Source: Agapetus fuscipes
Lineage: Eukaryota > Arthropoda > Insecta > Trichoptera > Glossosomatidae
Length of the DNA: 64,000 nucleotides
NCBI GenBank assembly: GCA_951799405.1
Contig: OX637359.1
Coordinates: 1,670,201 to 1,734,200 of the forward strand
Direction of reading: 5' to 3'
The notes under the pieces are model-generated. The model saw nothing but the letters and a program-made list of their open reading frames with translations, made no database searches and was not told the DNA's origin. The translations under genes were made by a program, and so were the position numbers. Of the stretch, positions 9,185 to 18,982 are shown piece by piece; the first letter of the stretch is position 1, and each line of letters begins with the position of its first letter.

Positions 9185-9870
9185 GATCCGGTCCGTAGTT
9201 CAGTGTTAACATTTCGGACTCTGAATGGAAGGTTGTGAGTTCGAATCCCGGAGGAGCACAAAAAATATCATTTATATTTTCAAATTTGCTCTTCGCTGGG
9301 TTGAAAAACTCATAAACCTTTACCAAAGACCGGTCACCAAAGGTCCATCCAGCGTTACAGCAACTGGGTCTTGTTTGAGAATTGGGGCTTTGTAGCGACG
9401 ACGACAAACTCGTAAAAAGGTCGATAGCTCAATTGGTAGAATGCTTGAATTCCATGCCGAGAATAAGGGTTCGATCTCAAGGTTTACTCAGCCTTCACAA
9501 GAAATGCGAACCAGCCCACCCGGGTGCTGGGAAACCCCCACTTCAACTGAAAGTGGTTGGTGTGAGGCTGGTCCCCTTACCCGTAAAAATAGATAGGTCC
9601 CGAATCACCACATGCGACCGGTCACTCAAGGTCCATCCAGCCTTACAGCGCTTTGTAACGCTTTGTAACGACGACCAAGCTCGTACACCTCTGCGGCACT
9701 ACAGCAAGTGTCATAAACCCCTAGAGTCTCTAGAATCTAGAGAGTCTCCCGCATAGGGTTTCTTAAATAAAAAAATAAGATCGGGTACCAAAGGTCCATC
9801 CAGCCCCACAGTAACTGTGTTTTACTCGAGAATTGGCGCTTTCTACAGCGACGACCAAGTTCGGAGGTGT
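9185..9870 (+). mobile_element. SINE mosaic: A-B dimer followed by two partial A units
   Basis: Unit A (tRNA-Gln-like; B box GAGTTCGAATCC) at 9185-9415 passes through the linker CTCGTAAAAAGG into SINE-B (9420-9616). The B tail is replaced at GACCGGTCACT by the 3' half of an A unit with tail 1 (9617-9780; CTCTGCGGCACTACAGCAAG). A third A body scrap follows to 9868. In effect this is A-B-A'-A''. Either serial insertions or template switching could explain it. Confidence 0.8.
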
Positions 9871-10044
9871 ATTGTACCTACATAGATTATTTTGTAAATA
9901 TAATATTGTAATAATAACTATATTTACACATTACATAAATATCACTTGTACGGCGGACACGAAGTAAATAAACTATTTAATTATTAAAACTGTTTATTAA
10001 TTATTAACTAAAATAAATAAAAACGAAATATAATACAGGAGGTG

Positions 10045-10085
10045 TGATCGACCGCAAAGGGATGAATGTGAGCCTTACGCGATGG
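10045..10085 (-). mobile_element. Scrap of the 62.7-kb LINE family
   Basis: The words GACCGCAAAGGGATGAATGTG match the coding 3' region of the LINEs at 47750-48095 (48075-48100) and 62705-63562 (63030-63055). It is too short for more. The remainder of 9871-10319 is AT-rich with no gene; a TTTTTTCAG resembling a splice acceptor at 10253 has no exon to support it. Confidence 0.35.
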
Positions 10086-10319
10086 TCGAGTATTTGCGCA
10101 ATGTTTTTGTACTCGAGTTAAATGGAAATTGCGACAGTCAAAATAAAATTAGAGCCGCTTGTGCGTGAATTTATGTGTTGTTTGATGGATCGTGAAATTC
10201 AACGATAAAAAGCGTTTTCAATCGAAAAAATAAATAGTGAATTTTCAAATGTGTTTTTTCAGGTAAAATGGGTCACGCAATGTATCAAATAATGAGTAAC
10301 AGTTGGTATGGAAGTTGGT

Positions 10320-10680
10320 TGGATAGTTAGGAATGAATGGGAAAAAAAAGAATGTAATTTGAAAGAGGATGTGAAAGTTACAGTACAAAAGAATGCGATG
10401 AGATGGTTTGGGCATGTGGAAAGAATGAATGATGATAGACTGACAAAGTATGTATACAAAGAAAGTGTGAAAGGAAAAAGAGGAAAGGGACGACCGAGAA
10501 AAGTATGGAGTGATCAGATTGAGGAGATTGTGAAAGAATGAGATATACAAAGTGAGCGTAAAAGAAGAAAATGCATGAAAAAGGTGATGGATTTGAAGGA
10601 ATTGAAAGAGGTATGTCAGGATAGGAAAAAATGGAGGCAAATCTGCAGAGACTCTGGCCACCCCTAGCGGAATAGCGACA
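10320..10680 (+). mobile_element. LINE C-terminal fragment, second subfamily
   Basis: A 77-residue open frame (10308-10541) has MRWFGHVERMN and GRGRPRK-like motifs and then, after an in-frame stop, a Lys/Met-rich end homologous to the C-terminus of the intact LINE (residues ~915-1000). It ends in CCACCCCTAGCGGAATAG. It is related to but clearly diverged from the 11.4-kb LINE. Similar scraps lie at 1-273 and 2840-2915. Confidence 0.75.
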
Positions 10681-10699
10681 GAGTAACAGTTACAGTTAC

Positions 10700-10955
10700 A
10701 AACAATCTATAATCTAAGCTGCAAATATGTATTTAAATTTTAAATTCATATTCAATGCATGCCCACAAACAGACACGTGAAAGTTTGCGCTAACAGATGT
10801 TGCATGTGTACTTACAAATTAAAATACAATCCTCAAATGAATATAAACCCTGCAACCTTTGCCGACCTTCCCTGGAAAAGGGATGACACTGGAAAAGTGA
10901 ACCATTTTTAACAGTATGGGTGGCAGCCTCATACCAACCTATGAGTCAGGGAATA
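10700..10955 (-). mobile_element. RTE-like LINE tail copy
   Basis: Full tail unit with AATCTATAATCTAAG at its 3' end and CCAACCTATGAGTCAGGGAA at its 5' boundary. It is about as diverged as the other old copies. Confidence 0.8.
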
Positions 10956-10979
10956 CAAATAATAAATCACACTCAAATA

Positions 10980-11060
10980 TACATTTTTTTAAAAATAGGT
11001 TTGTGAAGAGGAATGCAATTCACCAACCTATTTTGCCTCGCCAAAAACAGGTTTTACAAC
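10980..11060 (-). mobile_element. SINE-C 3' end fragment
   Basis: The sequence TTTTTTTAAAAATAGGTTTG, GTGAAGAGGAATGCAATTC and CACCAACCTATTTTGCC is the 3' end of SINE-C as seen at 55855-55925. The tRNA-like head is absent. Confidence 0.65.
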
Positions 11061-11094
11061 TTTTCATTTATAATTCAGTTCTGAATATTTTTAA

Positions 11095-11355
11095 ATCTAA
11101 TCTAATCTAATCTAAGCTGCAAAGATATATATCACTTAAGATTCATACTAAATGCATTCCCACAAGCAGACATGTATAATTTCGCGCTAACACATGCCGC
11201 ATGTGGACCTACAATATAAAAACCCAATCTTAAATGAACATAAGCCTTGCAACTCTTGCCGTCCTTCCCTGAAAAAGGGGTGACATTGGCAAAGTGAACC
11301 AATTTTTATATTATGGGTGGTCAGCCGCATAACAACCTATAAGTCAAGGAACATA
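11095..11355 (-). mobile_element. RTE-like LINE tail copy next to the intact LINE
   Basis: The tail unit ends in a TCTAATCTAATCTAATCTAAG microsatellite (11095-11116) and begins 12 bases upstream of the usual boundary (CAAGGAACATACATGAC). The extra bases match the copy at 50165, which continues into LINE coding sequence. So this is a truncated LINE, not a separate SINE. It abuts the tail of the intact LINE at 11362. Confidence 0.85.
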
Positions 11356-11361
11356 CATGAC

Positions 11362-14300
11362 AATCTATAATCTATAATCTATAATCTAAGTTGCAAAGAT
11401 ATATTCATTTAAAGCTCTCAGATGTATGCCCACAAACCAACAAGTGTAGTTTGCGCTTACAAATGCTGAATGTGTACTTACAAATAAAATCCAAACCTCA
11501 AATGAACATAAGCCCCACAACTTTTGCCGACCTTCCCTGAAACAGGGGTGACATTGGCAAAGTGAACCATTTTTTACAGTATGGGTGGTCAGCCTCATAC
11601 CAACCTATAAGTCAAGGAATATGAATAATAAATTACATTTAAATATAAAAAAGAACAAAACCTTACAAAGAAATCTATACAAAAAAAAGTCAAAAATTTC
11701 CTATGCAAAAAATGTAGCAAATGAATACACCAACATTAGAAATCAACATTGCAGATTAGCCGCCACTTCTTCCTGTCCTTGCATACTTCTTTCATTTCAT
11801 CCAGAGTCATAACCTTTTTCATACAAGTCCTCCTTTTATTATGACTCTGGATATCCCATTCATTCGCTATTTCAGAGATTTGATCCTTCCATACTTTTCT
11901 CGGTCTTCCTCTACCACGACATCCATCTATTCTAGCAACATATACTTTCTTCGTCAATCTTTCATCACTCATTCTCTCCAAGTGCCCGAACCATCTTAAC
12001 ATACTTCTTTTAATCTTCACTTTCACACTTTCCCTTACACCACATTCTTCTCTTACAAAATCATTCCTCACCCTGTCACTTCGTTTTTTCCCAATCATAC
12101 TTCTTAGATAGTCCATTTCTACTGTATGGACTTTACTAATTTCCCTTTCACTCACCGTCCAGGCTTCACTTCCATACATCAAGGTTGGCACTAGTATACC
12201 ACCGTGCACCGCCAATCTAACATTTTTTGAGAGATTTTGGTTCCTGGCGATGCAAGCGGTCGCACCCAGTACACACCTGCCTTTCATTATTCTTCTTTCA
12301 AATTCACCGGCCATTCTTCCATCTTTTTCAAACTTACATCCCAAATATACAAACTCATTTACAACATCAACATTCATTCCATTAATTTTAAATTCATAAT
12401 TCATATTTTCATCATCTCTTTCAAAAATCAAAACTTTCGTCTTTCTTGCATTCAACTTCAAATTATTACCTTTCAAAGCTTCGTTCAATCTAGAGAGCAT
12501 CATTTGCAATTCCACTGCTGAATCAGATACAAGGACTGCATCATCCGCATACAGTAGAACGCTTACTTTGCTCTCTCCTATCATTAATCCACAATCATCA
12601 AGTCTAGCATCTCGAACACACTTGTCCATGACTATGTTAAATAGCCATGGGCTCATCACACATCCTTGCCTTACACCCTTAAAAACTTCAAACCATTCAC
12701 TATACTCACCATCAATACGAATGCAGGCCATACTATTCTCATAGCTCGCATGCACCGCATTGAGTAGAGCTCCATTCACTCCGTATGCTTTCAAAACATC
12801 CCACAACATACCTCTGTCCACTGAGTCAAAAGCCTTTTCCAGATCCACAAAGGCCGTGAATAGTTTCCCCCTCACCGACAATTGTTTTTCAACAAGTTGT
12901 CGTAGAGTGAAAATCTGATCAACACAGCCTCTACCGGCCATAAAGCCGGACTGTATATCGGAAACCCTTTTGCTAGTAGTCAGAATCACATTTTTTATAA
13001 TCACCTTACAGAAGACTTTTCCTGGTATACTGAGTAGACTGATTGGTCTGAAGTTCTGACAGTCTTTTTTGTCCCCTTTACCTTTGTAAATGGGAACAAT
13101 GACTGCCTTCCTCCAATCCATCGGTACTACTCCTGCATTCACACAAAGCTTACATAATTCAAACATCCAATCTATCACACATTCACCTCCTGCTTTCAAC
13201 ATTTCACCATTTATACCATCAAACCCAGCAGACTTCCCATTCTTCAGACGTGAAATAGACACTTTCATTTCTTCTTTCAAAATCTTCAATTCATTCTCGA
13301 CATCTGTCTGTTCATAAATTCTTCTTTCACGCTGGCCAAAAATTTCTTGAAAATAGTTTTTCCATCTCTTGCATACTTCTTCATTTTCCCATACCATCTC
13401 ACCGGCAGCACTTTTGACTCCCGGAGTGGTCAATGCAGAAGATTTATTTCTATCCGCATTGATCCACCTCCAAAATTCCTTCTTACTGTCGGTGAAACTT
13501 TTGTTAATCCTTTCATCAATCTTTCTTTGTTCATTCATCTTGCTTTCATAAATTATAGTCTTCGCTATTCTCTTAGCTATCTTATATTCGTCTTCTAGCT
13601 TTCTATCATTTCTATCATTCAGCCAATTTTCATAACACTTTTTCTTAACTTTCACAGCTTCTTTCACTCTATCATTCCACCAGGCATCTCCCTTCAATTT
13701 TCCACCTTTCGTTACCCCACATACTTTTTTAGCACATTCAATCATTCCTTCCTTCAGATCTTTCCACATGCTTTCAATATCTTTTCCACACACATTCTTC
13801 TCAAGTTCATTTACACTTAAAATTTTGTGGAGCTCTGATACATACTTCTCTTTCACATTTTCTTCATTCAGCCTTTCTACTTTTATTCTAGTCATTCTTA
13901 CTTGCTTCTTGCGTTTCTTCTTTCTTACTTCACCAAGCATTATTTTAGCACATAAGAGATAGTGATCACTGCCTATTTCAGGCCCGCGGTAGACACGGCT
14001 ATCTCTTACGGCTCCTTTCAGTCTTTCATCCACACAGATGTAGTCAATGATTGTGCGACTTCCCACAATCTGCCTCGTGTACAGATGCACATCCTTATGC
14101 CGAAACCAAGTATTCGATGCAAAAAGACTGTGCTCCGCACACAAAGCAATCAGATGTCGCCCATTATCATTGACTACACCTCTCCCACCAGGACCAATAA
14201 TTTTCAAACATTCATCCCTCTGCGCACCTATCCATCCATTCATATCACCTAAAATTACAATGTTTTCATTCTTCTTCCTTTCATGCACAACCGCATTCAG

Positions 14301-14890
14301 CTCATTCCAAAAACTCATTCTCACCTCCATACACTCTGAATCAACAGGAGCATAACAGGTCACCAAGAAAAGTTTCAAACTGTTAATTTTGAATTTAACA
14401 ACCAAAATCCTGGGAGAAATTCTTTGGTAACCCGCTATGCATCCCTTCACACACTCACTCACAATCACACCTACACCCTGCCTTTCATTCCCATCTTCCA
14501 CACCTGACCAAATATACAATTCACCATTCGCTAATACTTTCTCACCATTCCCTTTCATTTTTGTTTCTGTCTCACCCATTACTTTTATTCGTTTCTCTTT
14601 CATTACATTCATAATTTCTTTCTCCTTGCAATCATTCATCTTCCTTACATTCCATGTCCCGAAAACCCATTCATTCTTTCTATGAAAATTAGTGGTGGCA
14701 TTTCCACAATGTACAGATTTAAAATTATTGTTGGTGGCCATTGCTACAAAACAAAATGTTAAGAACTAAAGTGAGTTTAAAAATACAAATAAAAAATACA
14801 GCTATAAAACATAAAATTAAAACAGAATATAGATTGTCCATATAAAAGTGTAAATTGTCCATTTCACGTCTTCTGCCATGTTCATCAGGT
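11362..14890 (-). mobile_element. RTE-like LINE, apparently complete
   Basis: From the (ATAATCT)n tail at 11362-11390 through the conserved ~250-bp 3' unit, a short AT-rich 3' UTR, one long ORF (11736-14741), and a short 5' region whose exact start I cannot fix (about 14,890). This family supplies nearly all LINE tails in the window. It is the only copy with an unbroken ORF. Confidence 0.85.
11736..14741 (-). CDS. LINE endonuclease/reverse transcriptase, 1001 aa, intact
   Basis: This single-ORF polyprotein makes the element's DNA nick and copies its RNA at the target (target-primed reverse transcription). An apurinic-type endonuclease fills residues ~25-270, with WNVR (30-33), the metal-binding Glu of ETETK (57-61), GDMNGW (165-170), IIDY (~231) and GSDHYLL (257-263). 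The reverse transcriptase spans ~490-760: FRPISLL (564-570), FVDLEKAFDSVD (motif A, 631-642), GVRQGCVMSPWLF (689-701) and the catalytic YADD (731-734). The C-terminus has WFGHLERM and GRGRPRKVW. All key residues are present and there is no internal stop. The single ORF and the tandem-repeat tail point to the RTE/Proto2 group; that assignment is inference. It may be active. A start slightly downstream is possible. Confidence 0.93.
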   Translation of the reverse strand: MATNNNFKSVHCGNATTNFHRKNEWVFGTWNVRKMNDCKEKEIMNVMKEKRIKVMGETETKMKGNGEKVLANGELYIWSGVEDGNERQGVGVIVSECVKGCIAGYQRISPRILVVKFKINSLKLFLVTCYAPVDSECMEVRMSFWNELNAVVHERKKNENIVILGDMNGWIGAQRDECLKIIGPGGRGVVNDNGRHLIALCAEHSLFASNTWFRHKDVHLYTRQIVGSRTIIDYICVDERLKGAVRDSRVYRGPEIGSDHYLLCAKIMLGEVRKKKRKKQVRMTRIKVERLNEENVKEKYVSELHKILSVNELEKNVCGKDIESMWKDLKEGMIECAKKVCGVTKGGKLKGDAWWNDRVKEAVKVKKKCYENWLNDRNDRKLEDEYKIAKRIAKTIIYESKMNEQRKIDERINKSFTDSKKEFWRWINADRNKSSALTTPGVKSAAGEMVWENEEVCKRWKNYFQEIFGQRERRIYEQTDVENELKILKEEMKVSISRLKNGKSAGFDGINGEMLKAGGECVIDWMFELCKLCVNAGVVPMDWRKAVIVPIYKGKGDKKDCQNFRPISLLSIPGKVFCKVIIKNVILTTSKRVSDIQSGFMAGRGCVDQIFTLRQLVEKQLSVRGKLFTAFVDLEKAFDSVDRGMLWDVLKAYGVNGALLNAVHASYENSMACIRIDGEYSEWFEVFKGVRQGCVMSPWLFNIVMDKCVRDARLDDCGLMIGESKVSVLLYADDAVLVSDSAVELQMMLSRLNEALKGNNLKLNARKTKVLIFERDDENMNYEFKINGMNVDVVNEFVYLGCKFEKDGRMAGEFERRIMKGRCVLGATACIARNQNLSKNVRLAVHGGILVPTLMYGSEAWTVSEREISKVHTVEMDYLRSMIGKKRSDRVRNDFVREECGVRESVKVKIKRSMLRWFGHLERMSDERLTKKVYVARIDGCRGRGRPRKVWKDQISEIANEWDIQSHNKRRTCMKKVMTLDEMKEVCKDRKKWRLICNVDF

Positions 14891-15345
14891 AGGTATTACA
14901 GGTAGGTAGGTAGGTATACAATTTTGATTTTTTATTTCTTCTTTCCATTAATTTTGTTCTTGTTCCAAATTATTCAAAAAAAGTTGAGGTTATGTTTCAA
15001 AAATGTTTCTTTAAAAAATTTATCGTAATTATTGTCTTTTTAAAAACCTCCCATCCATCCACAAATGTCAATTTCAGTTGTCGAATTTGGACGAAGGCTG
15101 CGTGTACAATGTGATTCCCGAAATAATAGATCTTGAAAAACCACCGTTTCCACCGTTTCCCGTAATTGCTTCATTTAGAAATTAATTCCCAGCACCTTAG
15201 CTAAAACAATAAAAAAGACAGCTTATTACTTATGTTTTGATCTTTTTTTCGTTTATATCCTCAAAAATGTACAAATAAACTAGTGAATCGTTGTATCAAA
15301 TAATTAATCTGTGTCAAAGGAAGAAACAAAACGCGGCAGAGAAAA
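14891..15345. other. No feature recognised
   Basis: AT-rich DNA with a TAGGTAGGTAGGTAGGTA run at 14900-14916. I see no gene, tail unit or terminal repeats. Confidence 0.5.
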
Positions 15346-15349
15346 AAGA

Positions 15350-15590
15350 TAATTAAACAATAATTATTAAAAGATAATCAAACAATAATTATTGATTAAT
15401 AATTACTCAATGACACCTGTTGAACCATGATCGAAGTTATTGTCGATAGGGCACGACGCAGGCGGGGTTCGAATCGGCGCTAGTGTTAATAACGCAAATT
15501 CAAACGCCTACGCCTTATCCCTTTGATCATCCCAGCGACAAAACAGCGACGTTTCTTGCAAAATTAGCACTGACTAGCGACGAACAAGAA
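15350..15590 (-). mobile_element. Diverged SINE-C-like copy
   Basis: It has the SINE-C order on the minus strand: a tRNA-like B box (GATTCGAACCCC), then GACAATAACTTCGATCATGG, AACAGGTGTCATTGAGTAAT and alternating AATTATTGATTAATAATTA. It is much diverged from the copies at 24472, 40676 and 55855. Confidence 0.5.
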
Positions 15591-15649
15591 TGCAGAGGGC
15601 TCTTAAACTATGATTCACACATAAATAAATCAGCCTGAAATTTATCCAC

Positions 15650-15855
15650 ACCTGGTGTGGCTGATCACCCATGCTGTAGAAAACGGGTTCACTTTGCCAA
15701 TGTCACCACTGTTTCATGGAGGGACGGCAAGAGTAGCAGGGCTTATGTTCATTTCAGATTGGGTTTTTATATTTTAGGTTCACATGCGGCCCGTGCAAGC
15801 GCGAACTTGTACGTGTCTGCTTGTGAGAATGCGTACAATGTGAATCACCAATGGA
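15650..15855 (+). mobile_element. RTE-like LINE tail copy (first of a tandem pair)
   Basis: 5' cut copy starting near GTGTGGCTGATCACCCATGC and ending at GTGAATCACCAATGGA with no microsatellite. It is directly followed in the same orientation by the next copy. Confidence 0.8.
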
Positions 15856-16095
15856 ACCTATGACCACCCATGCTGTAGAAAGTGGTTCACTTTGCCAATG
15901 TCACCACTGTTTCAGGGAGGGACGGCAAGAGCTGCAGGGTGTATGCCCATTTGAGATTTGGATTTTTATGTTGTAGGTTCACATGGGGCATGTACAGGCG
16001 CGATTTTGTACGTGTCTGCTTGTGAGAATGCATATAATGTGAATCCCCAATGCAGCACATCTTTGCAACTTAGATTAGATTAGATTAGATTAGAT
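15856..16095 (+). mobile_element. RTE-like LINE tail copy (second of the pair)
   Basis: Starts at CCTATGACCACCCATGC and ends in TTAGATTAGATTAGATTAGA. The head-to-tail pairing with 15650-15855 may be local duplication or one insertion next to another. Bases 16096-16392 are pyrimidine-rich with no gene. Confidence 0.8.
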
Positions 16096-16397
16096 GGTTC
16101 TAGTAATAATCTACCTGCCTTTGAGTCTCATTTACTGTTTATTTTTCTAATTTTAATTCGGTTCATTCACATTTCTTTATTTTTCCTCACTTTTCTTTTC
16201 CTCTCTCACCTTTCCCTCACTCTCCTCACTCGTAACTTACTTCCCTTCGCCCTCATTATCGCCACTCGGAGTTTCTTTGGCGATAATTTTATTTCTCGGC
16301 TTACTTTAAATGTAATAAAAATAAGAAAACAGCCGTGTAATTAAGGAAATTCTCGTCGAAACGTGAAAAAAAAACCCAACGAGTTTCCTACAATTTG

Positions 16398-16907
16398 TGG
16401 ATACGCGCAAAGCGAATTTCGCGTATTTCTCTTCATTCGGTGTATGTGCTTCGAGAGCTCCTCAATCCGACAATGATCGAGGTGCCTCGAAGACAATTGG
16501 GACGCAATATCTGCCCCGAGAGCCCGGATTCTGTTGGTCGGGACAACAAGGAAAGGACCGAAGGAATTGCCACTAACCTTGCTGCTTCCGTGGTTCAGGC
16601 CTCGTTCGACTGCAGTCTTGTCCCCGATGTCCGGCTGCTTCTCTAAATGCAGCGATCCCGTTGCACGCACGACGAATAGGGTGTTATCACCTTTCCACAC
16701 GAAGGAGCTTATATCAGTTCCACGCGACGACCTTTCTAGTCAAAGGTCTGCGAACAAGTTTTAATATACAACCTTCCCAGTCGAAGGTAGGCGAACAAGT
16801 GGCAATATAGGTAGGTAATACAGATTTTTGGGCATTGTGGTAACGTTGTGAACAAGGATAGGTATTGATTTAAGGAATGACCAACAGATGTCGCTTTGGC
16901 GCGAACA
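16398..16907 (-). repeat. 3' LTR of the BEL/Pao element, 510 bp
   Basis: TGGATACGCG...GCGCGAACA (TG...CA). Compared line by line with 21063-21572 I find no difference. Immediately to its right a G-run (GCCCGGGGGGA on the minus strand) sits where the polypurine tract belongs. Confidence 0.93.
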
Positions 16908-17248
16908 TCCCCCCGGGCTTGAAAGAACCCCGTCTTTCAAACATTGCTCATCCCCGCCTCAACACCCCCATCATTACGCGAATCAAGAAGCCCTCGACTA
17001 CGATTTACCTACCTATATCTACCTATTACAAAACAAAAAACGAAAACTCTAAGATATATGCCAAAACTATTTGCACCTATACTTATATCGACACGAAACA
17101 AGTGGACTGTAATATCTAAACCTAAATCAACGAATCGAAAATATATACAAGTATATAAGTAGCTTAACTTATATCAAACAAAAAAAAAACGATGAAAATA
17201 AACGAAAATCAAAAATAAAAAATAGCAAAAACCATATCAAAAAACAAT

Positions 17249-18919
17249 CTATTGAGTTGGTAGAGGAAAGACTTTAACTACCGGTCTACGATATGTACCG
17301 AATTTTGTTCGCACCTCTACTACTCGAACAACTCCATCCTTACCCGGGAAAACCTCCTGAACAAAACCTATTGGCCAGTTCAGCGGTGCGCCCGTTCCAT
17401 TATCCAATATTACGATGGAGCCCTTTTCTATCGATTTATGGTCTTTATCCCATTTCTTTCTCACCTGAAGGGTGTTCAGGTATTCCGTTCTCCACCGCTT
17501 CCAAAACGACTGCACTAACTGGTCGCACACTTCTTTTCTTCTGACCAAGCTTGTGCCTCCATCAGTGATGGGTGCCGCAGGTAAGGACTTTAATGGAGTT
17601 AAAGTCAGAAAATGAGCCGGCGTCAGAGCTAATGGCTCAGCCGGATCTCCACTCAACACCGTCAATGGACGGGAGTTGAGTATGCTTTCAATTTGCACGA
17701 GCACCGTCAACATCTCCTCGTAAGTTAACAGCTGCAATCCGACTACCTTTGCTAAATGAGACTTCACGCATCGTACTCCAGCCTCCCAAATACCTCCAAA
17801 ATGAGGAGCGGCGGCTACATTGAAACAAAACTCAATACGATGCTCTTGGAGCTCATGCGCAGATCGTTCGTTGAATTCCTTTGAATCCAACATTTTATAA
17901 AAAGCATCTAATGAGGATTTGGCTTCAACAAAATTAGTACCTCGGTCGGAATATATAACGCTTATCGGTCCGCGCCTGGAAATAAATCGTTTTAATGCAC
18001 TTAAAAAGGCATCGGTACTAAGATCAGGGGCCAATTCCAAATGAACAGCCTTTGTTACAAGACATACGAATAGACATATGTATGCCTTGATACTTCGGAC
18101 GCCTCGGCGCCGATAAGGGATAATAGCCAGAGGGCCTGCATAATCTACTCCGGTATGACAGAAGGCCTTGGCTTCTCTCACTCGAAACTCCGGCAAATCT
18201 GCCATCAAAGGGAACTCATTTCGGGGCTTTGCTTTGAAACAAATGACGCAGCTTTGTATTCGCTGTCTAACTATATCTCTCGCAGATAAAATCCAATATT
18301 TCTGTCTTAACAAAGCCATTACGAGTTGAGGTCCCGTGTGCAGATTTCTTCGATGCCAATGATCAATAATAAGATTGACCACATGATCGCGACGAGGTAA
18401 AAGTATTGGATGCTGATTATCATATTCTATATTTGCATTTGATAACCGTCCACATACTCTTACAACCCCATCTTTCAGGAAGGCTGTCAACCTTCTAAAA
18501 GTGGGTTTCACTTGTTTTCCGAAATTCAACAATTGAATTTCATTTCTAAAATGCCGAGATTGTAAATTCTGTATAATTACTTTCTCTGCCGTTTCCAAAT
18601 ACGGCTTCTGGGGAAACTCTTCTAATTTAAAGAACTCTAAGGAATTGGAGGGAAGCGTGTCTATCGAGCGAAAGGCTTCCACTTCGTTTGCTACTTTTTC
18701 TATGGCTGGAGCCTTTCCTACTATAATAAAGCCGAGTGCAGTTTCTACTGCTACTGGCTCCCCGGCAGATCTCGATACCGTTTTAGCACGTAGGATTCTT
18801 GCAAAAATGTCAGCTCCCAAAATGACATCCACCTTTGCTGGCTTGTCATAGTCCTCATCCGCAAGTACGATCCCCTCGAAATAGGTAAATTGTGATCTAT
18901 CAATTTTCGCAGTTGGCAA
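17249..18919 (-). CDS. BEL/Pao protease end fused to integrase (RT/RH deleted), 556 aa
   Basis: Residues 1-~100 are the second half of the Pao-type retropepsin region (VILGADIF near 33-40) up to the FFKLEEFPQ stretch that normally leads into reverse transcriptase. The next residues are already the pre-integrase zinc region (His187, His194, Cys224, Cys227). The integrase core follows with catalytic Asp259 (GVDYAGP), Asp325 (YSDRGTNF) and Glu379 (GGIWEAG), then the TPAHFL motif and the BEL-type C-terminal domain. The ~2.4-kb reverse transcriptase/RNase H segment is gone, yet the join near 18,600 stays in frame. The first Met is arbitrary: the frame is continuous with the upstream ORF except for one TAA at 18983-18985. 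It could supply integrase but cannot copy its own RNA. Confidence 0.92.
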   Translation of the reverse strand: MPTAKIDRSQFTYFEGIVLADEDYDKPAKVDVILGADIFARILRAKTVSRSAGEPVAVETALGFIIVGKAPAIEKVANEVEAFRSIDTLPSNSLEFFKLEEFPQKPYLETAEKVIIQNLQSRHFRNEIQLLNFGKQVKPTFRRLTAFLKDGVVRVCGRLSNANIEYDNQHPILLPRRDHVVNLIIDHWHRRNLHTGPQLVMALLRQKYWILSARDIVRQRIQSCVICFKAKPRNEFPLMADLPEFRVREAKAFCHTGVDYAGPLAIIPYRRRGVRSIKAYICLFVCLVTKAVHLELAPDLSTDAFLSALKRFISRRGPISVIYSDRGTNFVEAKSSLDAFYKMLDSKEFNERSAHELQEHRIEFCFNVAAAPHFGGIWEAGVRCVKSHLAKVVGLQLLTYEEMLTVLVQIESILNSRPLTVLSGDPAEPLALTPAHFLTLTPLKSLPAAPITDGGTSLVRRKEVCDQLVQSFWKRWRTEYLNTLQVRKKWDKDHKSIEKGSIVILDNGTGAPLNWPIGFVQEVFPGKDGVVRVVEVRTKFGTYRRPVVKVFPLPTQ

Positions 18920-18982
18920 CTTATTTGTTATGGTGTCTACAACTAACGGTTCGATTTCAAGATCAAATGTTTCGTCAATCCT

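Noticed and set aside
10253..10262. Splice acceptor TTTTTTCAG followed by GTAAAATGGG as an exon start
   Set aside because: The downstream sequence soon becomes a LINE fragment with a stop; no coding bias or donor was found.
11736..14741. Plus-strand frames inside the LINE (e.g. 12237-12521, 13962-14252)
   Set aside because: They are antisense shadows of the 1001-residue ORF with Ser/Phe/Ile-rich nonsense composition.
16341..16764. Frames in the BEL LTRs (e.g. 16341-16700, 16534-16764, 21199-21429)
   Set aside because: They recur identically in both LTRs only because the LTRs are identical; no domain is visible.
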